Both the position numbers and the translations under genes were made by a program. From Calothrix sp. NIES-2100 (GTDB lineage: Bacteria; Cyanobacteriota; Cyanobacteriia; Cyanobacteriales; Nostocaceae): a stretch of 64,000 nucleotides of DNA. Where the stretch lies: positions 5,236,145-5,300,144 of the forward strand of contig NZ_AP018178.1 of NCBI RefSeq assembly GCF_002368195.1. Direction: 5' to 3'. The notes under the pieces were generated by a model. It saw only the letters and a list, made by a program, of their open reading frames with translations. It did no database searches and was not told the origin of the DNA. Shown here in pieces: positions 26,963 to 35,825 of the stretch. Position 1 is the stretch's first letter. Each line of letters opens with the position of its first letter.

Positions 26963-29083
26963 ATGCAAATCACGAGAATATTCCGAAAAATTAAACAAAG
27001 ACTGCGCATCATAAAAGAGACTACCACGATTGTAGTTATGCTTGGTTTGTTTACCTACTTATTAGGTAAAATATTAGCCGTATATCAAGCAAATTTACTA
27101 TTACCGAAAATTAAAAATCTCTCAAACTATGAACTCAAAAAAATTACTTGGCTAACTCAAAAAGAACCAAAAACAAGTAGCCAAAAAAATAAGAAATTGT
27201 TGAGTAAGCAGAGCCTAATAGAAGTATTCAACAAGTATGAATGTCTCAAACTGAATAATTCTTTAGGCGAAGTTGCTCAAAATTGCGCTTCCCATTTAGA
27301 AAATATAGTCAAAGAAAGAACTGCGGAATTAGAAAAAGAAATTGCTGAACGCAAAAAGATACAAACAGAACTAGAAAAATCCTTGTCTTTGCAATGTGCA
27401 ACTTTAGAATCCACCGCTGATGGGATTTTAGTAGTAGATAGCCAAGGTATCATTGCAGGTTTTAATCAAAAGTTTCTCCAGATGTGGCGCATTCCTGAGT
27501 CGCTAATAACTTCAGGAAATTACACAAAAGCGCTTTTATTGGCGATGAAACAGCTAGAAGCTCCGAGACAGTATCTTGCTACTATTAGAGAATTACATCT
27601 GAACCCAGATACACAGATTTATGATGCGATCGCCTTTAAGGATGGGAGGGTATTCGAGCGCTATTCCCAACCGCAATGCATAGCTGGTGAAATTGTGGGT
27701 AGAGTGTGGAGTTTTCGCGATATCACAGCGCACAAGTTAGCCGAAGCCAAAATCCGTCATCAAGCTTTGCATGACCTGTTAACTAATCTACCAAATCGAG
27801 TACTATTCAATGAGCGACTTGACCAAGCATTAGCACAGGCGCAAAAAACTGGTAGTAAACTAGCTGTATGTTTTTTAGACTTAGATCGCTTCAAAACTAT
27901 CAACGATACACTAAGTCATGGGATTGGAGATAAATTATTGCAGAGTGTTGCTCAACGTCTAAAAGAATCTCTGCGAGATACTGATACCCTGGCGCGTTGG
28001 GGAGGCGATGAATTCACTCTAATTTTACCAGATATCAAAGATACTAAAGAAGTTGCCCAGATCCAAGACCGCATCCTAGCCGCTTTCAAACCAGTATTTG
28101 AGATAGAAAATTACCATTTGCATATCAGTCCTAGTATCGGCATTGCCATTTATCCCAAGCATGGGCAAGATCCAGAAACCCTAATTAAACATGCTGATGC
28201 TGCACTAGATACTGTCAAATCCCAAGGACGCAACCATTATCAATTTTATCACTCAGCTATTAATTCTGGCTCTTCTGAATTGTTAAACTTAGAAAATAGC
28301 TTATACTCTGCTTTAGAGCGGCAAGAATTTGAAATTTACTACCAACCACAAGTTAATGTTACTACAGGTAAAATTACAAAAATAGAAGCTTTACTGCGTT
28401 GGCATCACGTAGAATTAGGTCTGATTTCACCTGATAAATTTATCCCGATTGCAGAAGAAACAGGATTAATTTTACCCATTGGCGAGTGGGTTTTAAAAAC
28501 AGCCTGCGCTCAAACTAAATACTGGCAAGATACTCTAGGTTTATCCTCACTCTCAGTAGCAGTTAACCTTTCTGCACGACAATTTCAACAACATGACTTG
28601 GTAAAGATCGTCTCGCAGATATTATCAGAAACTCAATTAAAACCCCAGAGTTTAGAGTTGGAAATAACTGAAAGTATTGCTATGCAAAATATTGAATTCA
28701 ATCAAAAAATTTTGAGTGAATTATACGATTTAGGTGTCTCAATATCCATAGACGATTTTGGTACAGGATATTGTTCTTTAAGTTATCTCAAAAATTTTCC
28801 AATTAATTGTATAAAAATTGACAAATCCTTTATCCGCGATTTATCCCATGATCATCATGATGCAGCGATTACAACTGCCATAATTGGCTTAGCACATGGA
28901 CTGAAGCTTGCAGTTGTTGCCGAAGGAGTAGAAACTGAAGAACAACGCAATTTGTTACAAATTCTCGATTGTGAGCTAATGCAAGGTTACCTATTTAGTC
29001 ACCCCTTATCAGCACAAGATATTACAGCACTACTGCGAAAGACTAAATCCCGCCGAATTAGTACATCTTTTTTAGTTGCTTAG
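26963..29083 (+). CDS. Membrane PAS-GGDEF-EAL cyclic-di-GMP enzyme
   Basis: A 706-residue protein with an N-terminal transmembrane helix (about residues 22-45), a coiled coil, a PAS domain (about 135-255), then GGDEF and EAL domains. The cyclase signature is intact (RWGGDEF, about residue 346), with an inhibitory I-site RDTD five residues before it. The phosphodiesterase domain is intact too, with EALLRW (about 474), NLSARQF, ELEITES, IDDFGTGYCSL, KIDKSFI and VAEGVET. Both synthesis and breakdown of c-di-GMP are therefore possible. The ATG at 26963 is preferred to the upstream TTG. Confidence 0.95.
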   Translation: MQITRIFRKIKQRLRIIKETTTIVVMLGLFTYLLGKILAVYQANLLLPKIKNLSNYELKKITWLTQKEPKTSSQKNKKLLSKQSLIEVFNKYECLKLNNSLGEVAQNCASHLENIVKERTAELEKEIAERKKIQTELEKSLSLQCATLESTADGILVVDSQGIIAGFNQKFLQMWRIPESLITSGNYTKALLLAMKQLEAPRQYLATIRELHLNPDTQIYDAIAFKDGRVFERYSQPQCIAGEIVGRVWSFRDITAHKLAEAKIRHQALHDLLTNLPNRVLFNERLDQALAQAQKTGSKLAVCFLDLDRFKTINDTLSHGIGDKLLQSVAQRLKESLRDTDTLARWGGDEFTLILPDIKDTKEVAQIQDRILAAFKPVFEIENYHLHISPSIGIAIYPKHGQDPETLIKHADAALDTVKSQGRNHYQFYHSAINSGSSELLNLENSLYSALERQEFEIYYQPQVNVTTGKITKIEALLRWHHVELGLISPDKFIPIAEETGLILPIGEWVLKTACAQTKYWQDTLGLSSLSVAVNLSARQFQQHDLVKIVSQILSETQLKPQSLELEITESIAMQNIEFNQKILSELYDLGVSISIDDFGTGYCSLSYLKNFPINCIKIDKSFIRDLSHDHHDAAITTAIIGLAHGLKLAVVAEGVETEEQRNLLQILDCELMQGYLFSHPLSAQDITALLRKTKSRRISTSFLVA

Positions 29084-29227
29084 TCAAGTGAAGGATAAAG
29101 GATGAAGTATAAAATGACCCCAAAAATAGGGAATTTCGATGAAATCTTAAGATTGAAGCGATCGCACCAGAACTTTGGCAGCGATCTGAAGTATTGTAAT
29201 CCCAGATAAGATACTCAGGTTTTGAAG

Positions 29228-30007
29228 ATGTGTCAACTGCTGGGAATGAATTGTAATACCCCAACAGATATCTGCTTTTCTTTTGAAGGTTTTTCTGCGA
29301 GGGGAGGAAAAACTGACGATCACTGCGATGGTTGGGGTATAGCGTTTTTTGAAGAAAAGGGATGTCGGATTTTTATCGATGACAAACCCTCTGTTACTTC
29401 TCCGGTAGCGGATTTGGTGCGGCGCTATCCCATCCACTCTACCCATGTAATTGCCCATATTCGTAAAGCCACCCAAGGCGAAGTGGCTTTACAAAACTGT
29501 CATCCTTTCCAAAGGGAACTTTGGGGGAGGTATTGGGTGTTTGCTCATAACGGAAATTTACCCGATTTTAATCCAGAAAACATGGGCTTTTATCAAGCTG
29601 TGGGTGACACCGACAGTGAAAAAGCATTCTGTATTATCTTAGAAACTCTCAGACAAAGCTTTCCCTCAAAAAAACCGCCGCTTGAGAAACTATATCCGGT
29701 ACTACGTCAAGTGACTGAGCAACTCGCATCATTTGGTGTATTTAATTACTTGCTATCAGATGGAGAACACTTTTTTGCCCACTGTTCAACTAAACTCAGC
29801 TACATTGTGCGTCAAGCGCCCTTTGCAGCTGCGCACTTAATTGATCAAGATATGACTGTTGATTTTCGGGAGTTGACTTCAGTGCGCGATCGCGTCGCTG
29901 TCATCGCTACTACTCCCCTGACTGATAATGAAATCTGGACGACAATCCAACCGGGAGAACTTTTAGTTTTCCAGGATGGCTGGCCTATATTATTAGAAGT
30001 TCAATAA
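29228..30007 (+). CDS. Class II glutamine amidotransferase (YafJ/EgtC-like)
   Basis: A 259-residue protein with the N-terminal nucleophile glutaminase fold. Translation must start at ATG 29228 so that the nucleophile Cys is residue 2 (MCQLLGMNC) after Met removal. The family motifs are DGWGIAFFEEKG, THVIAHIRKATQG and VFAHNGNL, with DTDSEKAFCIIL. It resembles YafJ/EgtC-type amidotransferases that hydrolyse gamma-glutamyl amides; the exact substrate is unknown. It shares the direction of the preceding c-di-GMP gene but is 144 bases away. Confidence 0.93.
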   Translation: MCQLLGMNCNTPTDICFSFEGFSARGGKTDDHCDGWGIAFFEEKGCRIFIDDKPSVTSPVADLVRRYPIHSTHVIAHIRKATQGEVALQNCHPFQRELWGRYWVFAHNGNLPDFNPENMGFYQAVGDTDSEKAFCIILETLRQSFPSKKPPLEKLYPVLRQVTEQLASFGVFNYLLSDGEHFFAHCSTKLSYIVRQAPFAAAHLIDQDMTVDFRELTSVRDRVAVIATTPLTDNEIWTTIQPGELLVFQDGWPILLEVQ

Positions 30008-30047
30008 AAAAACTCTTTGAGTAAGGACTCAAGTCATGACTAAAAAC

Positions 30048-31343
30048 TTACGAAGAACAAATTGCTAAATTAGATGAGTTGTCAGCTTGTAGTGTAGCTT
30101 TGACATACCTATCAATCATCGCTATCACTTGAGCAGGTACTACTGGTTTAGTCATAAATTCCGTCGCTCCAAAGACTCTAGACCGGACTGGATCGAGTAG
30201 GCGATCGCTTCCTGTTAAAATAACCACTGGTGTTTTGCTCAAAAAGGAACTGCGACGAAGCTGAGCGCAGATTTCATACCCATTCATGACGGGCATAATT
30301 AAGTCTAAAAAAATTAAATCTGGTTTGTTTTGAATCAGAGTTGGTAGAGCTTGCACTGGCTCTTGAATTCCCATAAATCTTAGCCCATTGGCGGTAATAA
30401 TTTCCTCCAAAATTTTGCAGGCCTGTGGACTATCATCGACACAAGCTATCAGTGGAGCTTTTGATGTTTTGTTTTTTAAGATTTGCACATTTGCTGGATG
30501 ATTTGTCTCAAGCGGAGTAGAGACACTGAGATGATAAAATTTTTGAAACTTTAATGCCGCAATTTCATTTTTTGGTTTAGCAACTTCGGTTTTAACTTTA
30601 GTACCTGGTAAAGGTAAGTCAGCTATTTCTACAAGTTCCGTAATTCCTTTATTAATATAGGGAAGCAAAGAACGAGTAACTGGCAACACACCCTGCTTCA
30701 TTTTTACTGCTAAGTCCCAAAGTGTATATTTGCCGTTAAATAAATTCACAAAGTTGTTGTAAACAAATGAGCTTACCTGCTGTTGGAGTTCTTGTGGTTT
30801 ACGCAATACAGGTGCTAAGTTAGGAGAGACAATCTCTAACCCGGCTTGCACCCAATTGTACCAAGACTCTTGCATTTGCTTTAATGACATCTGTGCGCTT
30901 GTAGCAATCATTGGTGCCTCTAATATGACTTTATGATTGCGATTGCAACTCCATGAATAAGTATTTACTTGTTGAGCTAAATCAAATAAAACCTCTGTGA
31001 TTGTATTTTCAACAATAGCGTTAAGTTGTTCTTGTTTAATTTTTTGGCATTTATATAAATTTTCCAGTAAGAAATAATCCCAGGGTTCTATTGATAAATT
31101 ATCTGCATTTACCTGGATAATATTCATATCAACTTGGGGACAATTTTGAGCTATACATCTACATAAACGTCTATAAGGATGACTTCCTCCTGTTGCCCAA
31201 ACTATTTGTCCTAGACGATAATACAAAGACCATTCTTTTCCTTGTGAATTTTTAAAAGTTAATCTGCCGCTATATTGTAGTTGAGTACATTTATTCAAAC
31301 CATTCAGCAATTTACTCAATTCTATTGATTTTTGGTTAGTCAT
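30048..31343 (-). CDS. PatA-like response regulator (PATAN domain plus receiver)
   Basis: A 431-residue protein. The N-terminal half is a PATAN/DUF4388-type domain (SGRLTFKNSQGKEWSLYYRLGQIVWATGG...HPYRRL) and a helical region. The C-terminus is a CheY-like receiver (about residues 297-415: IACVDDSPQACKILEEI, FLDLIMPVMNGYE with the phospho-accepting Asp, VILTGSD, FMTKPV). PatA of Anabaena controls heterocyst positioning, and relatives such as PixG and TaxP1 act in phototaxis. This sequence is a family member, but I cannot say which role it has. It has no output DNA-binding domain. Confidence 0.88.
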   Translation of the reverse strand: MTNQKSIELSKLLNGLNKCTQLQYSGRLTFKNSQGKEWSLYYRLGQIVWATGGSHPYRRLCRCIAQNCPQVDMNIIQVNADNLSIEPWDYFLLENLYKCQKIKQEQLNAIVENTITEVLFDLAQQVNTYSWSCNRNHKVILEAPMIATSAQMSLKQMQESWYNWVQAGLEIVSPNLAPVLRKPQELQQQVSSFVYNNFVNLFNGKYTLWDLAVKMKQGVLPVTRSLLPYINKGITELVEIADLPLPGTKVKTEVAKPKNEIAALKFQKFYHLSVSTPLETNHPANVQILKNKTSKAPLIACVDDSPQACKILEEIITANGLRFMGIQEPVQALPTLIQNKPDLIFLDLIMPVMNGYEICAQLRRSSFLSKTPVVILTGSDRLLDPVRSRVFGATEFMTKPVVPAQVIAMIDRYVKATLQADNSSNLAICSS

Positions 31344-31976
31344 ACTTTATTACCTTCCGAAATCTAGCCAAGTTCACAGGAAAATCTAACTACTTGCTCA
31401 TTAAAGACTCATCATATAAAAATGATAATTTTTATCCGGATGAAGCTACAACAGTAAAAATACTCATGTTTTAAATGTATGCGTATACGTGTTTGAGTTG
31501 TCTATTTTTATAGACATTACGCTGTATACAAATTACCTTAAATGCTTGAAATACAATATTTTGCATTAGCTTTTTGAGCAGTGATTATTTAAGCTTAATA
31601 AAATTTTTAGATTCATCAGGATGTAAAAGAAACGAGGTAATTATGAAAATTAAGTAAAGCAACATTTTCAATAACGGTAGTTTCAAAAGTAAAAACTCAC
31701 AATAAAAAATTAAATATTTTTTTGCATTAATGCCTTTTCCCTTTTTACTTGTTCGCTAAACAGTACCCACCTTACATAAATTGTTTTCAGGCGTGAAGTT
31801 AATAATATCTAGATAAAATGAGGAAATTATGAGGTTCAAGCCCAGTGTCAGGGAGCATCCCAATTAAGACTCCATACCCTTCTAGGGTGAGGGCATTTTC
31901 ATCTCGTTTCCAGCCAGTGGCTGGAAATGCTTATCAGGAGGCGGAGCCTCCCAGATCTACACTCCCAAATTGCTGA
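31344..31976. other. Intergenic region with two hairpin repeats
   Basis: 633 bases without a gene. The half next to the PatA-like gene is AT-rich and should contain its promoter. Two palindromes lie near the DUF1499 gene end (31907-31927 and 31937-31951). Confidence 0.5.
31907..31951 (-). terminator. Two adjacent palindromes after the DUF1499 gene
   Basis: TTTCCAGCCA-G-TGGCTGGAAA (31907-31927, perfect) and GGAGGC-GGA-GCCTCC (31937-31951, perfect), with CTTCTAGGGTGAGGG upstream. The same TTCTAGGGTGACGG string occurs near 54257, so this is part of an interspersed element. It could also end transcription of the DUF1499 gene, whose stop codon is 26 bases away. Confidence 0.5.
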
Positions 31977-32411
31977 CTAGACTTGGTTAAGTCGAGCGCG
32001 AATAGTTTCTATGCGTTGACGATTGACACCTAAATCGCTCTGACCCAAGCGGGAAGCAGAGCGCACCTGGATGACATTTGCATTTCGGTCTAAATAGAAC
32101 TCAACATCATCGACAAAACCAAGTATTGCACTCTTAAACTCTGCATATAAGTAATCGGGACTTTCGCTAATTATTTGAGTTCTGGGTAAAGACTCAATAA
32201 TACTTTTAAGATTAGAGATAGCTTCTTCTGGGGTGGATGTGAAAGTCAACGGAGCAATTTGATGGACAGCATCCGTACTTTGACTGGAAACACAGTTAGG
32301 GCTATTGGGACAAGGTACTAATTTACCGTTGTTTACCCCTAAATTATTTGGTCGTTTGCCTGCAAAAACCATAATTTTATCTGCGAGTATTGTGCTGAAG
32401 TTATATTTCAC
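31977..32411 (-). CDS. DUF1499 family protein
   Basis: A 144-residue protein matching DUF1499: the CPNSPNCVSSQS motif (about residues 34-45), then YLYAEFKSAILGFVDDVEFYLD and IQVRSASRLGQSDLGVNRQRIETIRARL. Proteins of this family occur in cyanobacteria, proteobacteria and plastids and have no defined function. No signal peptide is evident. Confidence 0.88.
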   Translation of the reverse strand: MKYNFSTILADKIMVFAGKRPNNLGVNNGKLVPCPNSPNCVSSQSTDAVHQIAPLTFTSTPEEAISNLKSIIESLPRTQIISESPDYLYAEFKSAILGFVDDVEFYLDRNANVIQVRSASRLGQSDLGVNRQRIETIRARLNQV

Positions 32412-32555
32412 TCTAGGAGAAATAGTTGGTCACAAGCAAGCTGAGTGAGAAATCAGCCCAGACACACAACCAGAAATAATCCGCAGGCGGACTAAAACAA
32501 TGGTGATGCGATCGCTTTATGATGCGGATAAGTACTATATTTTTGAAAACAAATT

Positions 32556-33704
32556 ATGACATCTACAGTCGCAATCAACGATAGTCAAAAGTTACACATT
32601 GCACCGTTAGAAGTACCATCCCGGTTACTGCTGGGGCCAGGGCCATCCAATGCCCATCCGGCGGTGCTGCAAGCGATGAATACTTCTCCAGTTGGGCATC
32701 TCGACCCAGCTTTTCTGGCACTCATGGATGAAATTCAGTCATTACTACGCTATGTATGGCAGACAGAAAACCCCCTGACAATTGCAGTCAGCGGTACGGG
32801 AACCGCCGCAATGGAAGCAACGATCGCCAACGTTACCGAACCTGGTGATGTGGTATTAGTGGGTGTGGCTGGATACTTTGGTAATCGCCTCGTTGATATG
32901 GCGGGACGATATGGCGCAGATGTCCGAACTATTACTAAACCCTGGGGCAAAGTTTTTACACTAGAAGAACTGCGTACTGCACTCTCCACACATCGTCCGG
33001 CAATCCTGGCTTTAGTTCATGCGGAAACTTCCACTGGCGCACGTCAACCCTTAGAGGGAGTCGCCGATTTATGTCGTGAATTTGGGACGCTGCTACTAGT
33101 GGATACAGTCACCAGTCTAGGTGGTGTGCCGATATTTTTAGATAATTGGGGAGTTGACCTGGCCTATAGCTGTAGCCAAAAAGGATTGGGTTGTCCTCCA
33201 GGTGCTTCTCCCTTTACCATGAGTCCCCGTGCAATGGAAAAATTGCAACAGCGCCGCACCAAGGTGGCTAACTGGTATTTGGATATGAACTTGCTAGGTA
33301 AATATTGGGGTAGCGAACGTATCTATCATCATACCGCTCCGATTAATCTGTACTATGCCTTGCGGGAAGCACTGCGCTTAGTTGCAGAAGAAGGATTAGC
33401 AAACTGCTGGCAACGTCATCAAAAAAACGTAGAGTATCTTTGGGATGGCTTGGAAGATTTAGGACTGAGTTTGCATGTTGAGCGAGAGTTCCGCTTACCA
33501 ACACTCACTACTGTCCGGATTCCCGAAGGCTTAGATGGTAAGGCAATTGCCCGACAGTTACTCAATGAACATAACATTGAAATTGGCGGTGGTCTTGGCG
33601 AACTAGCTGGTCAAGTATGGCGTGTAGGACTTATGGGCTTCAATAGCCGTCAAGAAAGTGTTGACCAACTTTTAGAAGCACTGCGGCAGGTTTTACCTAA
33701 CTAG
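32556..33704 (+). CDS. PLP-dependent alanine-glyoxylate/serine-glyoxylate aminotransferase family
   Basis: A 382-residue class-V aminotransferase. Visible features are LLLGPGPSNAHPAVLQAM at the N-terminus, VSGTGTAAMEATIAN (phosphate-binding loop), VDTVTSLGG (cofactor-binding Asp) and YSCSQKGLGCPPG with the lysine that binds PLP. Its likely reaction is amino transfer to glyoxylate in photorespiratory glycine and serine metabolism. Cyanobacterial members were once annotated as soluble hydrogenase 42 kDa subunit, which is probably a misnomer. Heptamer repeats start at its stop codon. Confidence 0.92.
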   Translation: MTSTVAINDSQKLHIAPLEVPSRLLLGPGPSNAHPAVLQAMNTSPVGHLDPAFLALMDEIQSLLRYVWQTENPLTIAVSGTGTAAMEATIANVTEPGDVVLVGVAGYFGNRLVDMAGRYGADVRTITKPWGKVFTLEELRTALSTHRPAILALVHAETSTGARQPLEGVADLCREFGTLLLVDTVTSLGGVPIFLDNWGVDLAYSCSQKGLGCPPGASPFTMSPRAMEKLQQRRTKVANWYLDMNLLGKYWGSERIYHHTAPINLYYALREALRLVAEEGLANCWQRHQKNVEYLWDGLEDLGLSLHVEREFRLPTLTTVRIPEGLDGKAIARQLLNEHNIEIGGGLGELAGQVWRVGLMGFNSRQESVDQLLEALRQVLPN

Positions 33705-33762
33705 TCATTGGTCATTGGTCATTTGTCATTTGTCTCCCTTGTCTCCTATTGACTATTGACAG
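33702..33762. repeat. GTCATTG/GTCATTT and CTCCCTTGT repeats
   Basis: Four heptamers of the TTGGTCA/TTGTCAT type followed by CTCCCTTGTCTCC and TGACTATTGAC units, beginning at the aminotransferase stop codon. Confidence 0.8.
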
Positions 33763-33814
33763 CCTCAACTAGAAATCACTAAACACGCAGCGTTACTCCG
33801 AAGGTAAATAGTTT

Positions 33815-33861
33815 AGCCGTTTAACTGGTACTTTCCTATGAGAAAGTACGGTCAAACGGCT
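33815..33861. terminator. Long stem-loop between convergent genes
   Basis: AGCCGTTT (33815-33822) pairs with AAACGGCT (33854-33861), and inside it GTACTTTC (33828-33835) pairs with GAAAGTAC (33842-33849) around a 6-base loop. It lies between the aminotransferase and KGG genes, which converge, and is followed by TTT. It probably works as a bidirectional terminator. Confidence 0.6.
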
Positions 33862-33947
33862 TTCAGACAAGAGTTACAAAACTCAGTAAATTTTTAACTC
33901 AAGCTGTAGTTTATAAATAGGTTGTTAAGTTAAATTACGCAATCAGC

Positions 33948-34295
33948 CTATTTATTCTTGTGGCTTTGTTTGCCTGCCTGAGAATGTTGCTCTCGTGTAC
34001 CACCACGAGTCCCCTTTCCTTCATTCTCTTCATTATCGTCATCATTGCTCTCATTATTTTGGTTGCTCTTGCTACCTTTGTGAGAACTCTTGCCACCTTT
34101 GCTACCAATTTCAGCCATATGCTCTCTATCTTGGCTTACAGCTTCTCCGCCTTTGCGGCCAGCTTCGCGAGCTTCTTCAGATGTAAACTCGTGAGCAGTA
34201 CCTTTCTCATGAGCAGCATGTCCGCCTTTACTGGCGATTTCGCGCTGCTTAGCTTCATCCATAGAAGCAAAGCCACGCTTACTTGTGTCTGACAT
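33948..34295 (-). CDS. KGG-repeat stress protein
   Basis: A 115-residue, very hydrophilic protein with several KGG motifs (RGFASMDEAKQREIASKGG, EAGRKGG, EIGSKGG) and a charged, Asn/Glu-rich linker to a Gly-Thr-Arg-Gly-Gly-Thr-Arg tail. This is the stress-induced acidophilic repeat of YciG and fungal con-10, linked to desiccation and general stress. A good ribosome-binding site (AAGGAG) precedes ATG 34295. The long plus-strand frame over it is a shadow. Confidence 0.9.
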   Translation of the reverse strand: MSDTSKRGFASMDEAKQREIASKGGHAAHEKGTAHEFTSEEAREAGRKGGEAVSQDREHMAEIGSKGGKSSHKGSKSNQNNESNDDDNEENEGKGTRGGTREQHSQAGKQSHKNK

Positions 34296-34920
34296 TTTAG
34301 AACTCCTTGTAGCTAACTAAAGCTGTAAAAGTTTTTAGCAACTTGAAACCTTAATTGGCTTCTTATGTCCAATCCTCTTTTTTTAAGTTAGCTACCTAAC
34401 TCAGTAAGATTCATGTCTCCTTAGGGTGAATCATTTAAGTCTGAGGCATAACTACAGATGTATGCTAATAAGTAGAAGCACTAAGCCAATATTTTGTCTA
34501 GGACTTTGTGAGAACTGAAGCCGAAAATTTATAGATGGTGATTTGGTGATTTTGTGTTAGCAAGCAAATGATGATTTTGCAGAGCTTGCTTATTTTATTG
34601 ATAGGGAAAATTTCTCCAATTGCATCATTCTTAAGCTCAAGGAGACAGATTGCACAGCGCGATCGCTCTACAGACAATTTCCGGCAAAATTTAGTAATGA
34701 GTAAGGCTGTTGCAATCTCAGATTATCCATTGCTTATTGGGAGAGAAACCCAGCTACTAATAGAGGCAAAAGGATGAGGACAGAGACAATCAGAACGAGT
34801 GTGCCTGGATCAATTTTTAAAGTATTCTTCTCTTGTTCTGGCATTTTGCACCTTTTCACAAATAGGTGAATACACTCAGCCTAAACTATTTTTACCCCTG
34901 GCTACCAGCACTATGAGAAT
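34296..34920. other. Intergenic region, no supported gene
   Basis: About 625 bases. Two short open frames (34568-34777 and 34799-34990) exist but have no ribosome-binding site or recognisable protein. No strong palindrome is seen. The KGG promoter should be at the left end. Confidence 0.5.
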
Positions 34921-35517
34921 TTACTTCACCAATGAGAAGATGGAATTGGGTCGTTGGAGTTTTGCAGTGGTGCGTCGAATCGCGGGCTGATTCGCCATTG
35001 AATAACCCATGAAGAGAATGTTTTGTCTTTCTTTAGCTGAAAACGAGACTGTATGAATTACTCCATCTTGCTTCCACATTAGGGAAGAAAAAGGTAGTTT
35101 TGGGCTTTGCGTATTTCCATCCAAAAAATAACCTTGAATATTTTTGGTTAATGAAATTGCATTACCTGTAGCTTTGTGTTTAGAAAACTCGTACAGTGTA
35201 CTAACCGCATTCGGGCTATCGGCGCTAAAAGTGCCTACTAAACAAGGTGTAGCAGCAGCTTCACAACTAAACAAGCCGATAGTTAAACCGCGAGGGCTGG
35301 GAAAAACGCGCACAGTTAATTGACTGAGTAAAACGCGATCGCTACCATTGCTTAAGCTAATGTGTTCGGGTAAGCGCATTCCATAGCCAGATGGTATATT
35401 TTGCTGAATTTCTGGCAATTGAGCCGTAAAAATTTCTGAGGGTATAGCACTAGCAGGAAGTGTACTGCCCAAAACAGCTAGAACAACTGGTAAGGTAACT
35501 AAATTACGACTCAGCAT
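34921..35517 (-). CDS. Exported hypothetical protein
   Basis: A 198-residue protein with a clear signal peptide (LVTLPVVLAVLGSTLPASAIP, cleavage likely after ASA at about residue 24). The mature part is beta-rich with two cysteines (LFSCEAAATPCLVG). I do not recognise the family; small proteins of this style are common in Nostocales. It is monocistronic. Confidence 0.7.
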   Translation of the reverse strand: MLSRNLVTLPVVLAVLGSTLPASAIPSEIFTAQLPEIQQNIPSGYGMRLPEHISLSNGSDRVLLSQLTVRVFPSPRGLTIGLFSCEAAATPCLVGTFSADSPNAVSTLYEFSKHKATGNAISLTKNIQGYFLDGNTQSPKLPFSSLMWKQDGVIHTVSFSAKERQNILFMGYSMANQPAIRRTTAKLQRPNSIFSLVK

Positions 35518-35689
35518 GTTTTAACCATTTTTCTAAGTGGATAATTAAAAATAAATGAAAAAATGGTTAAACGGCTTTAGAAAAATTACTTATTAATTTG
35601 TATTTAAACAATACAATAAAATTGCTACAAGTAGACTAGTTGAAAATAGGGAGAAGAGAGAACTGTTGAGGGTTGACCGTTGACAACTA

Positions 35690-35804
35690 AGGGACTTGCA
35701 AATAAAAAAACATCCCAATCATTAACTTACCAAGCCCGCAACCTCGTAGGGGCGGGGTCACCCCGCCCCTACAATTTGGGATAATTTATTTTTTGGAGTT
35801 CCCT
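35690..35804. mobile_element. MITE-like element, copy 1
   Basis: About 115 bases, non-coding, with imperfect terminal inverted repeats of about 28 bases: the left end AGGGACTTGCAAATAAA matches the complement of the right end, AGGGAACTCCAAAAAATAA, and both continue into TCCCAA. The centre is a perfect palindrome at 35746-35772 (13-base arms GTAGGGGCGGGGT). It is flanked on both sides by TGACAAC heptamers. Related copies are at 42971 and 56736. Confidence 0.7.
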
Positions 35805-35825
35805 GACAACTGACAACTGACTAAT

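Noticed and set aside
34568..34990. Two short open frames in the gap before the exported hypothetical gene
   Set aside because: No ribosome-binding site, no conserved features, and the second overlaps the end of the minus-strand gene at 34921.
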